Origin: Sympetrum striolatum
Lineage: Eukaryota; Arthropoda; Insecta; Odonata; Libellulidae
Length of the DNA stretch: 64,000 bases
NCBI GenBank assembly: GCA_947579665.1
Contig: OX388348.1
Span: 9,486,001-9,550,000, forward strand
Reading direction: 5' to 3'
This document shows positions 36,032-47,700 of the stretch, piece after piece. Position numbers and translations under genes: made by a program. Position 1 is the first letter of the stretch. Each line of letters begins with the position of its first letter. The notes below the pieces were generated by a model. That model saw nothing but the letters and a program-made list of their open reading frames with translations. It was not told the DNA's origin and did no database searches.

Positions 36032-38058
36032 GCCCGGTTGATATCTTTCGGGTGATGACCATTCTTCCTAAATACGGCTTTTAGATGTTCTAATTCATTG
36101 GGTAGGCTCTCATTGTCAGAAATTGTATGGGCTCGGTGGATCAACGTTGATAGGACTCCTTTTAATTGGGCTGGGTGGTGATGGCTTCCAGCATTCAGGT
36201 ACCGGTCGGTGTTGGTGGGCTTCCGGTATACGCTGTGTCCTAGTGATCCATCCGGGTTCCTCCTGATAAGTATGTCCAGGAACGGTAGGCAAGAGTTCTG
36301 TTCCAGCTCCATGGTGAATCTGATCTTAGGGTGCTGGTTGTTAAGGTGTTGGAGGAAGTTATCCAGGGACTCCCTTCCGTGCGGCCAGATAACAAAGGTA
36401 TCGTCGACATACCTAAAATAGCACTTGGGTTTTAGGATGGACGTTTTTAGTGCTCTATCCTCGAAGTCCTCCATAAAGAGATTGGCCACGGCTGGGGAGA
36501 GAGGGGAGCCCATAGGGACTCCGTCGGTTTGCTCATAAGTTTTTCCTTGGAAGAGGAAGTACGTGGATCTCAGAACATGGTCGAACAGTCTCATTAGGCC
36601 CTCATCAAAAAGCGGTTTCAGGATACGGAGGGTATCGTCGACAGGGATGTTTGTGAAAAGGGAGACTACGTCGAAACTAACCATTATGTCGCAGGGATCC
36701 CAATGCAGGCCACTGAGGGATCTCACAAAGTCTGCTGAATTGATTACATGGTGGATGCTCTTCCCCAGATGTGGCGTCAATTGCTTGGCGAGAAATCTCG
36801 CTAGAAGGTGCGTCGGGGAATTGATGGCACTTACAATTGGTCTTAGTGGTATTCCCTCCTTGTGAATCTTGGGGAGACCGTATAGCCTGGGTGGAACCGG
36901 GGCTTGGGGGCGTAGATTTCTGAGGTTTTCATCAGGAATTCCCGATTTCTTCATTAAGGATATCGTTTTCTTCATTATCACGTCAGTGGGATCGCGAGGG
37001 ATGACTCGGTAGGTTGGGTCATCTAAAATCTTCTCCATCTTCTCTTGGTACGTCAATGATGGTAAAATGACTGTGGCATTGCCTTTATCAGCTGGAAGTA
37101 CCACCAATTCCTTGTTTTGGCGAAGTCTTGTGATGGCTTGGCGTTCATCTCTGGTTAAATTTGGTTTCGGCGGCCTTGCTTTTTCGAGAACCATCCCAAT
37201 CCTTCCCCTCACTTCTTCAGCTGAATCCTGTGGAAGGGAACGGATGGCCTGCTCTACTCCCCCAATGAAATCATCGTAGGGGATGGCGTTTGGCGCAGAT
37301 GCAAAGTTGAGTCCTTTTTTGAGAATCGATATGGTGGCCTCGTCGATGTCCTCTCCTGTAAGATTAATGACTACTCGATCTGCGTCCAATTCCTGCGATT
37401 CTGGTTTGGTTTTTGAGAGTCGGTCATATTTTCTGGTTTGTCGATCAGTGGCATTCTTCAGCCGGAACTCTTCTTGTGCCATAGTAGCTCGGTCAATTCT
37501 TTCCCAATCTCTGGGTGACAATGACGATGCCAACTGCAGGTGTAGTTGAAGGAGCTTACGGGCATTGTCGTCCAGTAGTCGTCTCGTATGATGAATACGT
37601 TCCCGCACCAATGCATGTCCAGCTCGTCTTATGATGCGATTGGAGGCCGGTGACTTATAAGGTGGTCTTATTCTAGCAAAAACAGGGATAATCTTATGGT
37701 CTCGGCACCTTAGTAAGAAGGCCGATGACGATATGAGATTGGCCCTCTTCCCCCGCAGACGTTCAAAGGTCCGGATGCTGCGGAGTAACTCCTCCCCGTA
37801 GAGGTAAGTGTAGAAAGATTGGATACTTTCCCGGTGAATTATGCTGAGGAAGATTTCACGGGTTTCCAACCGGGTGAGATAACTGGATGGCTCCAACGTT
37901 TCGGCAGCGGTCCCTGCTGCCATTTTCAAGGATGTCGAGAATCGGTTATGGTCCGGTATATATACCATCATAGGGGCTACCCCTCCTTGTCCCTGATTGG
38001 TTGGCTGATCCGGGCTTCCGATTGGTCCTCTGCTGTCGGATACGGCGTATTGCTCCAT
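35425..38058 (-). CDS. Penelope-like RT/GIY-YIG endonuclease polyprotein
   Basis: It copies element RNA into DNA at nicked target sites in the nucleus. The frame has 877 codons with no stop or frameshift. Reverse transcriptase motifs: LPADKGNA (residues 321-328), GLPKIHK (394-400), VSFDVVSLFTNIP with catalytic Asp (460-472), GVPMGSPLSP (513-522), and FRYVDD with the catalytic pair (548-553). Linker at about 600-740. GIY-YIG nuclease: GVYSV (744-748), CNC (750-752) of a zinc-binding CCHH set, YIGE (756-759), and the RIKEH stretch with the likely catalytic Arg (767-771). Full length for EN+ elements. The first ATG is at 38058. I think the true start is Met46 at 37923 (832 residues): it lies just downstream of a TATA and two CCAAT motifs and has the context GAAAATGG. 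The last codons lie in the left pseudo-LTR. Confidence 0.95.
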   Translation of the reverse strand: MEQYAVSDSRGPIGSPDQPTNQGQGGVAPMMVYIPDHNRFSTSLKMAAGTAAETLEPSSYLTRLETREIFLSIIHRESIQSFYTYLYGEELLRSIRTFERLRGKRANLISSSAFLLRCRDHKIIPVFARIRPPYKSPASNRIIRRAGHALVRERIHHTRRLLDDNARKLLQLHLQLASSLSPRDWERIDRATMAQEEFRLKNATDRQTRKYDRLSKTKPESQELDADRVVINLTGEDIDEATISILKKGLNFASAPNAIPYDDFIGGVEQAIRSLPQDSAEEVRGRIGMVLEKARPPKPNLTRDERQAITRLRQNKELVVLPADKGNATVILPSLTYQEKMEKILDDPTYRVIPRDPTDVIMKKTISLMKKSGIPDENLRNLRPQAPVPPRLYGLPKIHKEGIPLRPIVSAINSPTHLLARFLAKQLTPHLGKSIHHVINSADFVRSLSGLHWDPCDIMVSFDVVSLFTNIPVDDTLRILKPLFDEGLMRLFDHVLRSTYFLFQGKTYEQTDGVPMGSPLSPAVANLFMEDFEDRALKTSILKPKCYFRYVDDTFVIWPHGRESLDNFLQHLNNQHPKIRFTMELEQNSCLPFLDILIRRNPDGSLGHSVYRKPTNTDRYLNAGSHHHPAQLKGVLSTLIHRAHTISDNESLPNELEHLKAVFRKNGHHPKDINRALKRAFSEKEKSSEEKPVATACLPYVSTVSGKISRILGQHNIRTVHKPHEKVSTLLGNVKDHLGLRTPGVYSVPCNCGQSYIGETCRTVTTRIKEHERCVRLKQPAKSAIAEHVLSENHEVDFAKTRILCKGNGFWDRIYKEAIEIRLNRNNFNRDEGMFLSKSWNGAIRRIRQQRTNRKPGSANQSGTRRGSPSDGIYTRP
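37891..37935 (-). ncRNA. Hammerhead-ribozyme-like core, degenerate (upstream copy)
   Basis: On the minus strand, a GGCAGC-loop-GCTGCC hairpin (stem II) is directly followed by CGAAACGTT, matching the GAAA box and the short ACGU stem III plus cleavage triplet of the minimal hammerheads known from Penelope-like pseudo-LTRs. The first box expected as CTGATGA reads CTTGAAAAT, so catalysis is doubtful. It overlaps the coding start (Met46 lies at the base of the stem). The other copy is at about 35370-35414. Confidence 0.35.
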
Positions 38059-38551
38059 TCCAACTTTTGCTCAGGAACATGCCCTCGTCTCTGTTGAAAT
38101 TATTGCGATTGAGACGAATCTCAATCGCTTCTTTATATATTCTATCCCAAAACCCATTGCCTTTGCATAGGATTCTGGTTTTTGCGAAGTCCACTTCGTG
38201 GTTTTCCGATAGTACATGCTCTGCGATGGCAGATTTCGCTGGCTGTTTGAGTCGGACGCATCTCTCATGTTCTTTAATGCGTGTTGTTACCGTCCTGCAT
38301 GTTTCGCCGATATATGACTGTCCGCAATTACAAGAAACACTGTATACCCCAGGAGTCCTCAATCCCAAGTGATCTTTAACGTTTCCTAAAAGAGTGCTCA
38401 CCTTTTCGTGGGGTTTATGGACCGTACGGATGTTGTGTTGTCCAAGAATCCTGCTTATTTTCCCCGAAACGGTGGACACGTAGGGCAGACAGGCGGTGGC
38501 GACAGGTTTCTCTTCCGAAGATTTCTCTTTCTCAGAAAAGGCCCTTTTAAG
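37946..38551 (-). pseudogene. 5'-truncated RT/EN copy (C-terminal part only)
   Basis: About 200 codons equal to residues from about 676 (LKRAFSEKEK) to the C terminus of the full frame, including the whole GIY-YIG domain. The copy starts abruptly at the satellite junction at 38552. It ends with DGIYTGP instead of DGIYTRP, with SPYDG instead of SPSDG nearby. It is the remainder of a truncated upstream unit and has no RT domain. The longest ATG-initiated piece is 38479-37946. Confidence 0.85.
37955..38025 (-). promoter_or_regulatory. Candidate promoter in the pseudo-LTR (CCAAT x2, TATA)
   Basis: On the minus strand the order is CCAAT (38025-38021), CCAAT (38000-37996), TATATATA (37964-37957), then ATG at 37923 with context GAAAATGG. 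Spacings suit a Pol II core promoter. The same set is present 2521 bp lower in the other repeat (CCAAT 35504-35500 and 35479-35475, TATA 35443-35436). Transcription start is not visible; it would be close to the ATG, giving a very short leader. Confidence 0.5.
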
Positions 38552-38740
38552 GTAACGAAGGAAATTTAAGGGATGCTGTAAGGATTATAAGAGAGAAGGG
38601 ACCGGATAAATCGTAAATATTATAATAAATAAGTATCTTATAATAATCATATAGATTAAAGTTAGATTCGATTGTTTTAATTCGTCATTTATATTGAATT
38701 TTGATATTGAATGAGATTATTTTCTTTTCTGTCTAATTTC

Positions 38741-41700
38741 CTCCTCTTTGCCCTTATTCAGATCATTCCCTGGGGTAACGAAGGAATTTTAAGGGATGCT
38801 GTAAGGATTATAAGAGAGAAGGGACCGGATAAATCGTAAATATTATAATAAATAAGTATCTTATAATAATCATATAGATTAAAGTTAGATTAGATTGTTG
38901 TAATTCTTCATTTTTATTGAATTTTGATATTGAATGAGATTATTTTCTTTTCTGTCTAATTTCCTCTTCTTTGCCCTTATTCAGATCATTCCCTGAGGCA
39001 ACGAAGGAATTTTAAAGGATGCTGTAAGGATTATAAGAGAGAAGGGACCGGATAAATCGTAAATATTATGATAAATAAGTATTTTTAATATAATCATATA
39101 GATTAAAGTTAGATTTGATTGTTGTAATTCGTCATTTTAATTGAATTTTGATATTGAATGAGATTATTTTCTTTTCTGTCTAATTTCCTCTTCTTTGCCC
39201 TTATTCAGATCATTCCCTGAGGTAACGAAGGATTTTTAAGGGATGCTGTAAGGATTCTAAGAGAGAAGGGACCGGATGAATCGTAAATATTATGATAAAT
39301 AAGTATCTTATAATAATCATATAGATTAAAGTTAGATTCGATTGTTGTAATTCATCATTTTAATTGAATTTTTATATTGAATGAGATTATTTTCTTTTCT
39401 GTCTAATTTCCTCTTCTTTGCCCTTATTCAGATCATTCCCTGAGGTAACAGAGGATTTCTAAGGGATGCTGTAAGGATTCTAAGAGAGAAGGGATCGGAT
39501 AAATCGTAAATATTATGATAAATAAGTATCTTATGATAATCATAAAGATTAAAGTTAGATTCGATTGTTGTAATTCGTCATTTTAATTGAATTTTGATAT
39601 TGAATGAGATTATTTCCTTTTCTGTCTGATTTCCTCTTCTTTGCCCTTATTCAGATCATTCTCTGAGGTAACGAAGGATTTCTAAGGGATGCTGTAAGGA
39701 TTCTAAGAGAGAAGGGACCGGATAAATCGTAAATATTATGATAAATAAGTATCTTATAATAATCATATAGATTAAAGTTAGATTCGATTGTTGTAATTCG
39801 TCATTTTAATTGAATCGTGATATTGAATGAGATTATTTTCTTTTCTGTCTAATTTCCTCTTCTTTGCCCTTATTCAGATCATTCCCTGAGGTAACGAAGG
39901 ATTTTTAAGGGATGCTGTAAGGATTCTAAGAGAGAAGGGACCGGATGAATCGTAAATATTATGATAAATAAGTATCTTATAATAATCATATAGATTAAAG
40001 TTAGATTCGATTGTTGTAATTCGTCATTTTAATTGAATTTTTATATTGAATGAGATTATTTTCTTTTCTGTCTAATTTCCTCTTCTTTGCCCTTATTCAG
40101 ATCATTCCCTGAGGTAACAGAGGATTTCTAAGGGATGCTGCAAGGATTCTAAGAGAGAAGGGATCGGATAAATCGTAAATATTATGATAAATAAGTATCT
40201 TATGATAATCATATAGATTAAAGTTAGATTCGATTGTTGTAATTCGTCATTTTAATTGAATTTTGATATTGAATGAGATTATTTCCTTTTCTGTCTGATT
40301 TCCTCTTCTTTGCCCTTATTCAGATCATTCCCTGAGGTAACGAAGGATTTCTAAGAGATGCTGTAAGGAATCTAAGAGAGAAGGGACCGGATAAATCGTA
40401 AATATTATGATAAATAAGTATCTTATAATAATCATATAGATTAAAGTTAGATTCGATTGTTGTAATTCGTCATTTTAATTGAATTTTTATATTGAATGAG
40501 ATTATTTTCTTTTCTGTCTAATTTCCTCTTCTTTGCCCTTATTCAGATCATTCCCTGAGGTAACAGAGGATTTCTAAGGGATGCTGCAAGGATTCTAAGA
40601 GAGAAGGGATCGGATAAATCGTAAATATTATGATAAATACGTATTTTAAATATAATCATATACATTAAAGTTAGATTTGATTGTTGTAATTCGTCATTTT
40701 AATTGAATTTTGATATTGAATGAGATTATTTTCTTTTCTGTCTTATTTCCTCTTCTTTGCCCTTATTCAGATCATTCCCTGAGGTAACGAAGGATTTCTA
40801 AGGGATGCTGTAAGGATTCTAAGAGAGAAGGGACCGGAGAAATCGTAAATATTATGATAAATAAGTATCTTATAATAATCATATAGATTAAAGTTAGATT
40901 CGATTGTTGTAATTCGTCATTTTAATTGAATCTTGATATTGAATGAGATTATTTTCTTTTCTGTCTAATTTCCAATTCTTTGCCCTTATTCAGATCATTC
41001 CCTGAGGTAACGAAGGATTTTTAAGGGATGCTGTAAGGATTCTATGAGAGCAGGGACCGGATAAATCGTAAATACCATCATAAATAAGTATCTTATAATA
41101 ATCATGTAGATTAAGTTAGATTCGATTGTTGTAATTCGGCATTTTAATTGAATCTTGACATTGAATGAGATTATTTTCTTTTCTGTCTAATTTCCTCTTT
41201 TTTGCCCTTATTCAGATCATTCCCTGAGGTAACGAAGGATTTTTAAGGGATGCTGTAAGGATTCTAAGAGAGAAGGGACCGGATAAATCGTAAATATTAT
41301 GATAAAAAAGTATCTTATAATAATCATATAGATTAAAGTTAGATTCGATTGTTGTAATTCGTCATTTTTATTGAATTTTGATATTGAATGAGATTATTTT
41401 CTTTTCTGTCTAATTTCCTCTTCTTTGCCCTTATTCAGATCATTCCCTGAGGTAACGAAGGAATTTTAAGGGATGCTGTAAGGATTCTAAGAGAGAAGGG
41501 ACTGGATAAATCGTAAATATTATGATAAATAAGTATCTTATAATAATCATATAGATTAAAGTTAGATTCGATTGTTGTAATTCGTCATTTTAAGTGAATT
41601 TTGATATTGAATGAGATTATTTTCTTTTATGTCTAATTTCCTCTTCTTTGCCCTTATTCAGATCATTCCCTGAGGTAACGAAGGAATTTTAAGGGATGCT

Positions 41701-44700
41701 GTAAGGATTCTAAGAGAGAAGGGACCGGATAAATCGTAAATATTATGATAAATAAGTATCTTATAATAATCATATAGATTAAAGTTAGATTCGATTGTTG
41801 TAATTCGTCATTTTAATTGAATTTTTATTTTCAATGAGATAATTTTCTTTTCTGTCTAATTTCCTCTTCTTTGCCCTTATTCAGATCATTTTCTGAGGTA
41901 ACGAAGGATTTCTAAGGGATGCTGTAAGGATTCTAAGTGAGAAGGGACCAGATAAATCGTAAATATTATGATAAATAAGTATCTTATAATAATCATATAG
42001 ATTAAAGTTAGATTTGATTGTTGTAATTCGTCATTTTAATTGAATTTTTATTTTCAATGAGATAATTTTCTTTTCTGTCTAATTTCCTCTTCTTTGCCCT
42101 TATTCACATCATTCCCTGAGGTAACGAAGGAATTTTAAGGGATGCTGTAAGGATTCTAAGAGAGAAGGGAACGGATAAATCGTAAATATTATGATAAATA
42201 AGTATCTTATAATAATCATATAGATTAAAGTTAGATTCGATTGTTGTTAATCGTAATTGTAATTGATTTTGATATTGAATGAGATTATTTTCTTTTCTGT
42301 CTAATTTCCTCTTCTTTGCCCTTATTCAGATCATTCCCTGAGGTAACGAAGGAATTTTAAGGGATGCTGTAAGGATTCTAAGAGAGAAGGGACCGGATTA
42401 AGTTAGATTCGATTGTTTTAATTCGTCATTTTAATTGAATTTTGATATTGAATGAGATTATTTTCTTTTCTGTCTAATTTCCTCTTCTTTGCCCTTATTT
42501 AGATCATTCCCTGGGGTAACGAAGGATTTCTAAGGGATGCTGTAAGGATTCTAAGAGAGAAGGGACCGGATAAATCGTAAATATTATGATAAATAAGTAT
42601 CTCATAATAATCATATAGATTAAAGTTAGATTCAATTATTGTAATTCGTCATTTTAATTGAATTTTGATATTGAATGAGATTATTTTCTTTTCTGTCTAA
42701 TTTCCTCTTCTTTGCCCTTATTCAGATCATTCCCTGAGGTAACGAAGGAATTTTAAGGGATGCTGTAAGGATTCTAAGAGAGAAGGGACCGGATAAATCG
42801 TAAATATTATGATAAATAAGTATCTTATAATAATCATATAGACTAAAGTTAGATTCGATTGTTGTAATTCGTCATTTTAATTGAATTTTGATATTGAATG
42901 AGATTATTTTCTTTTCTGTATAATTTCCTCTTCTTTGCCCTTATTTAGATCATTCCCTGGGGTAACGTATGAATTTTAAGGGATGCTGTAAGGATTCTTA
43001 GAGAGAAAGGACCGGATAAATCGTAAATATTATGATAAATAAGTATCTTATAATAATCATAGCGATTAAAGTTAGATTCGAATGATGTAATTCGTCATTT
43101 TTATTGAATTTTGATATTGAACGAGATTATTTTCTTTTCTGTCTAATTTCCTCTTCTTTGCCCTTATTTAGATCATTCCTTGGGGTAACGAAGGATTTCT
43201 TAGGGATGCTGTAAGGATTCTAAGAGAGAAGGGACCGGATAAATCGTAAATATTATGATAAATAAGTATCTTATAATAATCATATAGATTAAAGTTAGAT
43301 TCGATCGTTGTAATTCGTCATTCTCATTGAATTTGGATATTGAATGAGATTATTTTTTTTTCTGTCTAATTTCCTCTTCTTTGCCCTTATTTAGATCATT
43401 CCCTGGGGTAACGAAGGATTTCTAAGGGATGCTGTAAGGATTCTAAGAGAGAAGGGACCGGATAAATCGTAAATATTATGATAAATAAGTATCTTATAAT
43501 AATCATATAGATTAAAGTTGGATTCGATTGTTTTAATTCGTCATTTATATTGAATTTTGATATTGAATGAGATTATTTTCTTTTCAGTCTAATTTCCTCT
43601 TCTTTGCCCTTATTTAGATCATTCCCTGGGGTAACGAAGGATTTCTAAGGGATGCTGTAAGGATTCTAAAAGAGAAGGGATCGGATAAATCGTAAATATT
43701 ATGATAAATAAGTATCTTATAATAATCATATAGATTAAAGTTAGATTCGATTGTTCTAATTCGTCATTTATATTGAATTTTGATATTGAATGAGATTATT
43801 TTTTTTCTGTCTAATTTCCTCTTCTTTGCCCTTATTTAGATCATTCCCTGGGGTAACGAAGGATTTCTAAGGGATGCTGTAAGGATTCTAAGAGAGAAGG
43901 GACCGGATAAATCGTAAATATTATGATAAATAAGTATCTTATAATAATCATAGCGAATTAAGTTAGATTCGATTGTTGTAATTTGCCATTATTATTGAAT
44001 TTTGATATTGAATGAGATTATTTTCTTTTCTGTCTAATTTCCTCTTCTATGCCCTTATTCAGATCATTCCCTGGGGTAACGAAGGAATTTTAAGGGATGC
44101 TGTAAGGATTCTAAGAGAGAAGGGACCGTATAAATCGTAAATATTATGATAAATAAGTATCTTATAATAATCATATAGATTAAAGTTAGATTCGATTGTT
44201 GTAATTCGTCATTTTAATTGAATTTTGGTATTGAATGAGATTATTTTCTTTTATGTTTAATTTCCTCTTCTTTGCCCTTATTCAGATCATTCTCTGAGGT
44301 AACGAAGGAATTTTTAGGGATGCTGTAAGGATTCTAAGAGAGAAGGGGCCGGATAAATCGTACATATTATGATTAATAAGTATCTTATAATAATCATATA
44401 GATTAAAGTTAGATTCGATTGTTGTAATTCGTCATTTTAATTGAATTTTGATATTGAATGAGATTATTTTCTTTTCTGTCTAATTTTCTCAGCTTTGCCC
44501 TTATTTAGATCATTCCCTGGGGTAACGAACGATTTCTATGGGATGCTGTAAGGATTCTAAGAGAGAAGGGACCGGATATATCGTAAATATTATGATAAAT
44601 AAGTATCTTATAATAATCATAGCGATTAAAGTTAGATTCGAATGTTGTAAATCGTCATTTTTATTGAATTTTGATATTGAATGAGATTATTTTCTTTTCT

Positions 44701-47700
44701 GTCTAATTTCCTCTTCTTTGCCCTTATTTAGATCATTCCCTGGGGTAACGTATGAATTTTAAGGGATGCTGTAAGGATTCTACGAGAGAAAGGACCGGAT
44801 AAATCGTAAATATTATGATAAATAAGTATCTTATAATAATCATAGCGATTAAAGTTAGATTCGAATGATGTAATTCGTCATTTTTATTGAATTTTGATAT
44901 TGAACGAGATTATTTTCTTTTCTGTCTAATTTCCTCTTCTTTGCCCTTATTTAGATCATTCCCTGGGGTAACGAAGGATTTCTTAGGGATGCTGTAAGGA
45001 TTCTAAGAGAGAAGGGACCGGATAAATCGTAAATATTATGATAAATAAGTATCTTATAATAATCATATAGATTAAAGTTAGATTCGATCGTTGTAATTCG
45101 TCATTCTCATTGAATTTGGATATTGAATGAGATTATTTTTTTTTCTGTCTAATTTCCTCTTCTTTGCCCTTATTTCGATCATTCCCTGGGGTAACGAAGG
45201 ATTTCTAAGGGATGCTGTAAGGATTCTAAGAGAGAAGGGACCGGATAAATCGTAAATATTATGATAAATAAGTATCTTATAATAATCATATAGATTAAAG
45301 TTGGATTCGATTGTTTTAATTCGTCATTTATATTGAATTTTGATATTGAATGAGATTATTTTCTTTTCAGTCTAATTTCCTCTTCTTTGCCCTTATTTAG
45401 ATCATTCCCTGGGGTAACGAAGGATTTCTAAGGGATGCTGTAAGGATTCTAAAAGAGAAGGGACCGGATATATCGTAAATATTATGATAAATAAGTATCT
45501 TATAATAATCATAGCGATTAAAGTTCGATTCGAATGTTGTAAATCGTCATTTTTATTGAATTTTGATATTGAATGAGATTATTTTCTTTTCTGTCTAATT
45601 TCCTCTTCTTTGCCCTTATTTAGATCATTCCCTGGGGTAACGAAGGATTTCTAAGGGATGCTGTAAGGATTCTAAGAGAGAAGGGACCGGATAAATCGTA
45701 AATATTATGATAAATAAGTATCTTATAATAATCATAGCAATTAAAGTAAGATTCGAATGTTGTAATTCGTCATTTTTATTGAATTTTGATATTGAATGAG
45801 ATTATTTTCTTTTCTGTCTAATTTCCTCTTCTATGCCCTTATTTAGATCATTCCCTGGGGTAACGTATGAATTTTAAGGGATGCTGTAAGGATTCTAAGA
45901 GAGAAAGGACCGGATAAATCCTAAATATTATGATAAATAAGTATCATATAATAATCATATAGACTAAAGTTAGATTTGATTGTTGTAATTCGTCATTTTA
46001 ATCGAATTTTGATATTGAATGAGATTATTTTCTTTTCTGTCTAATTTCCTCTTCTTTGCCCTTATTCAGATCATTCCCTGGGGTAACGAAGGATTTCTTA
46101 GGGATGCTGTAAGGATTCTAAGATAGAAGGGACCGGATAAATCGTAAATATTATGATAAATAAGTATCTTATAATAATCATAGCGATTAAAGTTAGATTC
46201 GATTGTTGTAATTCGTCATTTTTATTGAATTTTGATATTGAATAAAATTATTTTCTTTTCTGTATAATTTCCTCTTCTTTGCCCTTATTTAGATCATTCC
46301 CTGGGGTAACGTATGAATTTTAAGGGATGCTGTAAGGATTCTAAGAGAGAAAGGACCGGATAAATCGTAAATATTATGATAAATAAGTATCTTATAATAA
46401 TCATAGCGATTAAAGTTAGATTCGAATGATGTAATTCGTCATTTTTATTGAATTTTGATATTGAACGAGATTATTTTCTTTTCTGTCTAATTTCCTCTTC
46501 TTTGCCCTTATTTAGATCATTCCCTGGGGTAACGAAGGATTTCCTAGGGATGCTGTAAGGATTCTAAGAGAGAAGGGACCGGATAAATCGTAAATATTAT
46601 GATAAATAAGTATCTTATAATAATCATATAGATTAAAGTTAGATTCGATCGTTGTAATTCGTCATTCTTATTGAATTTGGATATTGAATGAGATTATTTT
46701 TTTTTCTGTCTAATTTCCTCTTCTTTGCCCTTATTTAGATCATTCCCTGGGGTAACGGAGGATTTCTAAGGGATGCTGTAAGGATTCTAAGAGAGAAGGG
46801 ATCGGATAAATCGTAAATATTATGATAAATAAGTATCTTATAATAATCATATAGATTAAAGTTAGATTCGATTGTTGTAATTGGTCATTTTAATTGAATT
46901 TTGATATTGAATGAGATTATTTTCTTTTCTGTCTAATTTCCTCTTCATTGCCCTTATTCAGATCATTCCCTGAGGTAACGTAGGAATTTTAAGGGATGCT
47001 GTAAGGATTCTAAGAGAGAAGGGACCGGATAAATCGTAAATATTATGATAAATAAGTATCTTATAATAATCATATAGACTAAAGTTAGATTCGATTGTTG
47101 TAATTCGTCATTTTAATTGAATTTTGATATTGAATGAGATTATTTTCTTTTCTGTCTAATTTCCTCTTCTTTGCCCTTATTCAGATCATTCCCTGGGGTA
47201 ACGAAGGATTTCTTAGGGATGCTGTAAGGATTCTAAGATAGAAGGGACCGGATAAATCGTAAATATTATGATGAATAGGTATCTTATAATAATCATACCG
47301 ATTAAAGTTAGATTCGATTGTTGTAATTCGTCATTTTTATTGAATTTTGATATTGAATGAAATTATTTTCTTTTCTGCCTAATTTCCTCTTCTTTGCCCT
47401 TATTTAGATCATTCCCTGGGGTAACGTATGAATTTTAAGGGATGCTGTAAGGATTCTAAGAGAGAAAGGACCAGATAAATCGTAAATATTATGATAAATA
47501 AGTATCTTATAATAATCATAGCGATTAAAGTTAGATTCGAATGATGTAATTCGTCATTTTTATTGAATTTTGATATTGAACGAGATTATTTTCTTTTCTG
47601 TCTAATTTCCTCTTCTTTGCCCTTATTTAGATCATTCCCTGGGGTAACGAAGGATTTCTTAGGGATGCTGTAAGGATTCTAAAAGAGAAGGGACCGGATA

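Larger units (their letters stand above)
35323..38552 (-). mobile_element. Penelope-like retroelement with pseudo-LTRs, intact
   Basis: This is a 3230-bp element on the minus strand, made of a 709-bp pseudo-LTR (37844-38552), an 1812-bp interior and a second 709-bp pseudo-LTR (35323-36031). The offset between the repeats is a constant 2521 bp. The arrangement is a complete unit preceded by a 5'-truncated tandem copy, which is how Penelope-like elements normally insert. The frame encodes reverse transcriptase and a C-terminal GIY-YIG endonuclease, defining the EN+ group. The two repeats differ at only four positions that I can see, so insertion is recent. The satellite resumes on both sides, but the flanks do not meet: about 113 bp of monomer (or that plus whole monomers) is missing. 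No clear target duplication is seen. Confidence 0.93.
37844..38552 (-). repeat. Upstream pseudo-LTR of the Penelope-like element
   Basis: This 709-bp direct repeat matches 35323-36031 at 705 of 709 positions by eye. Read on the minus strand it first carries the 3' part of the reading frame (from the truncated upstream copy) and then the promoter motifs and start of the complete frame. The right border is at 38551-38552, where GG is shared with satellite GGTAACG, a microhomology of two bases or more. Confidence 0.92.

Noticed and set aside
35366..38372. Plus-strand open frames of 65-161 codons across the Penelope-like element
   Set aside because: All overlap the long minus-strand RT/EN frame and have no recognisable domains; they are antisense shadows.
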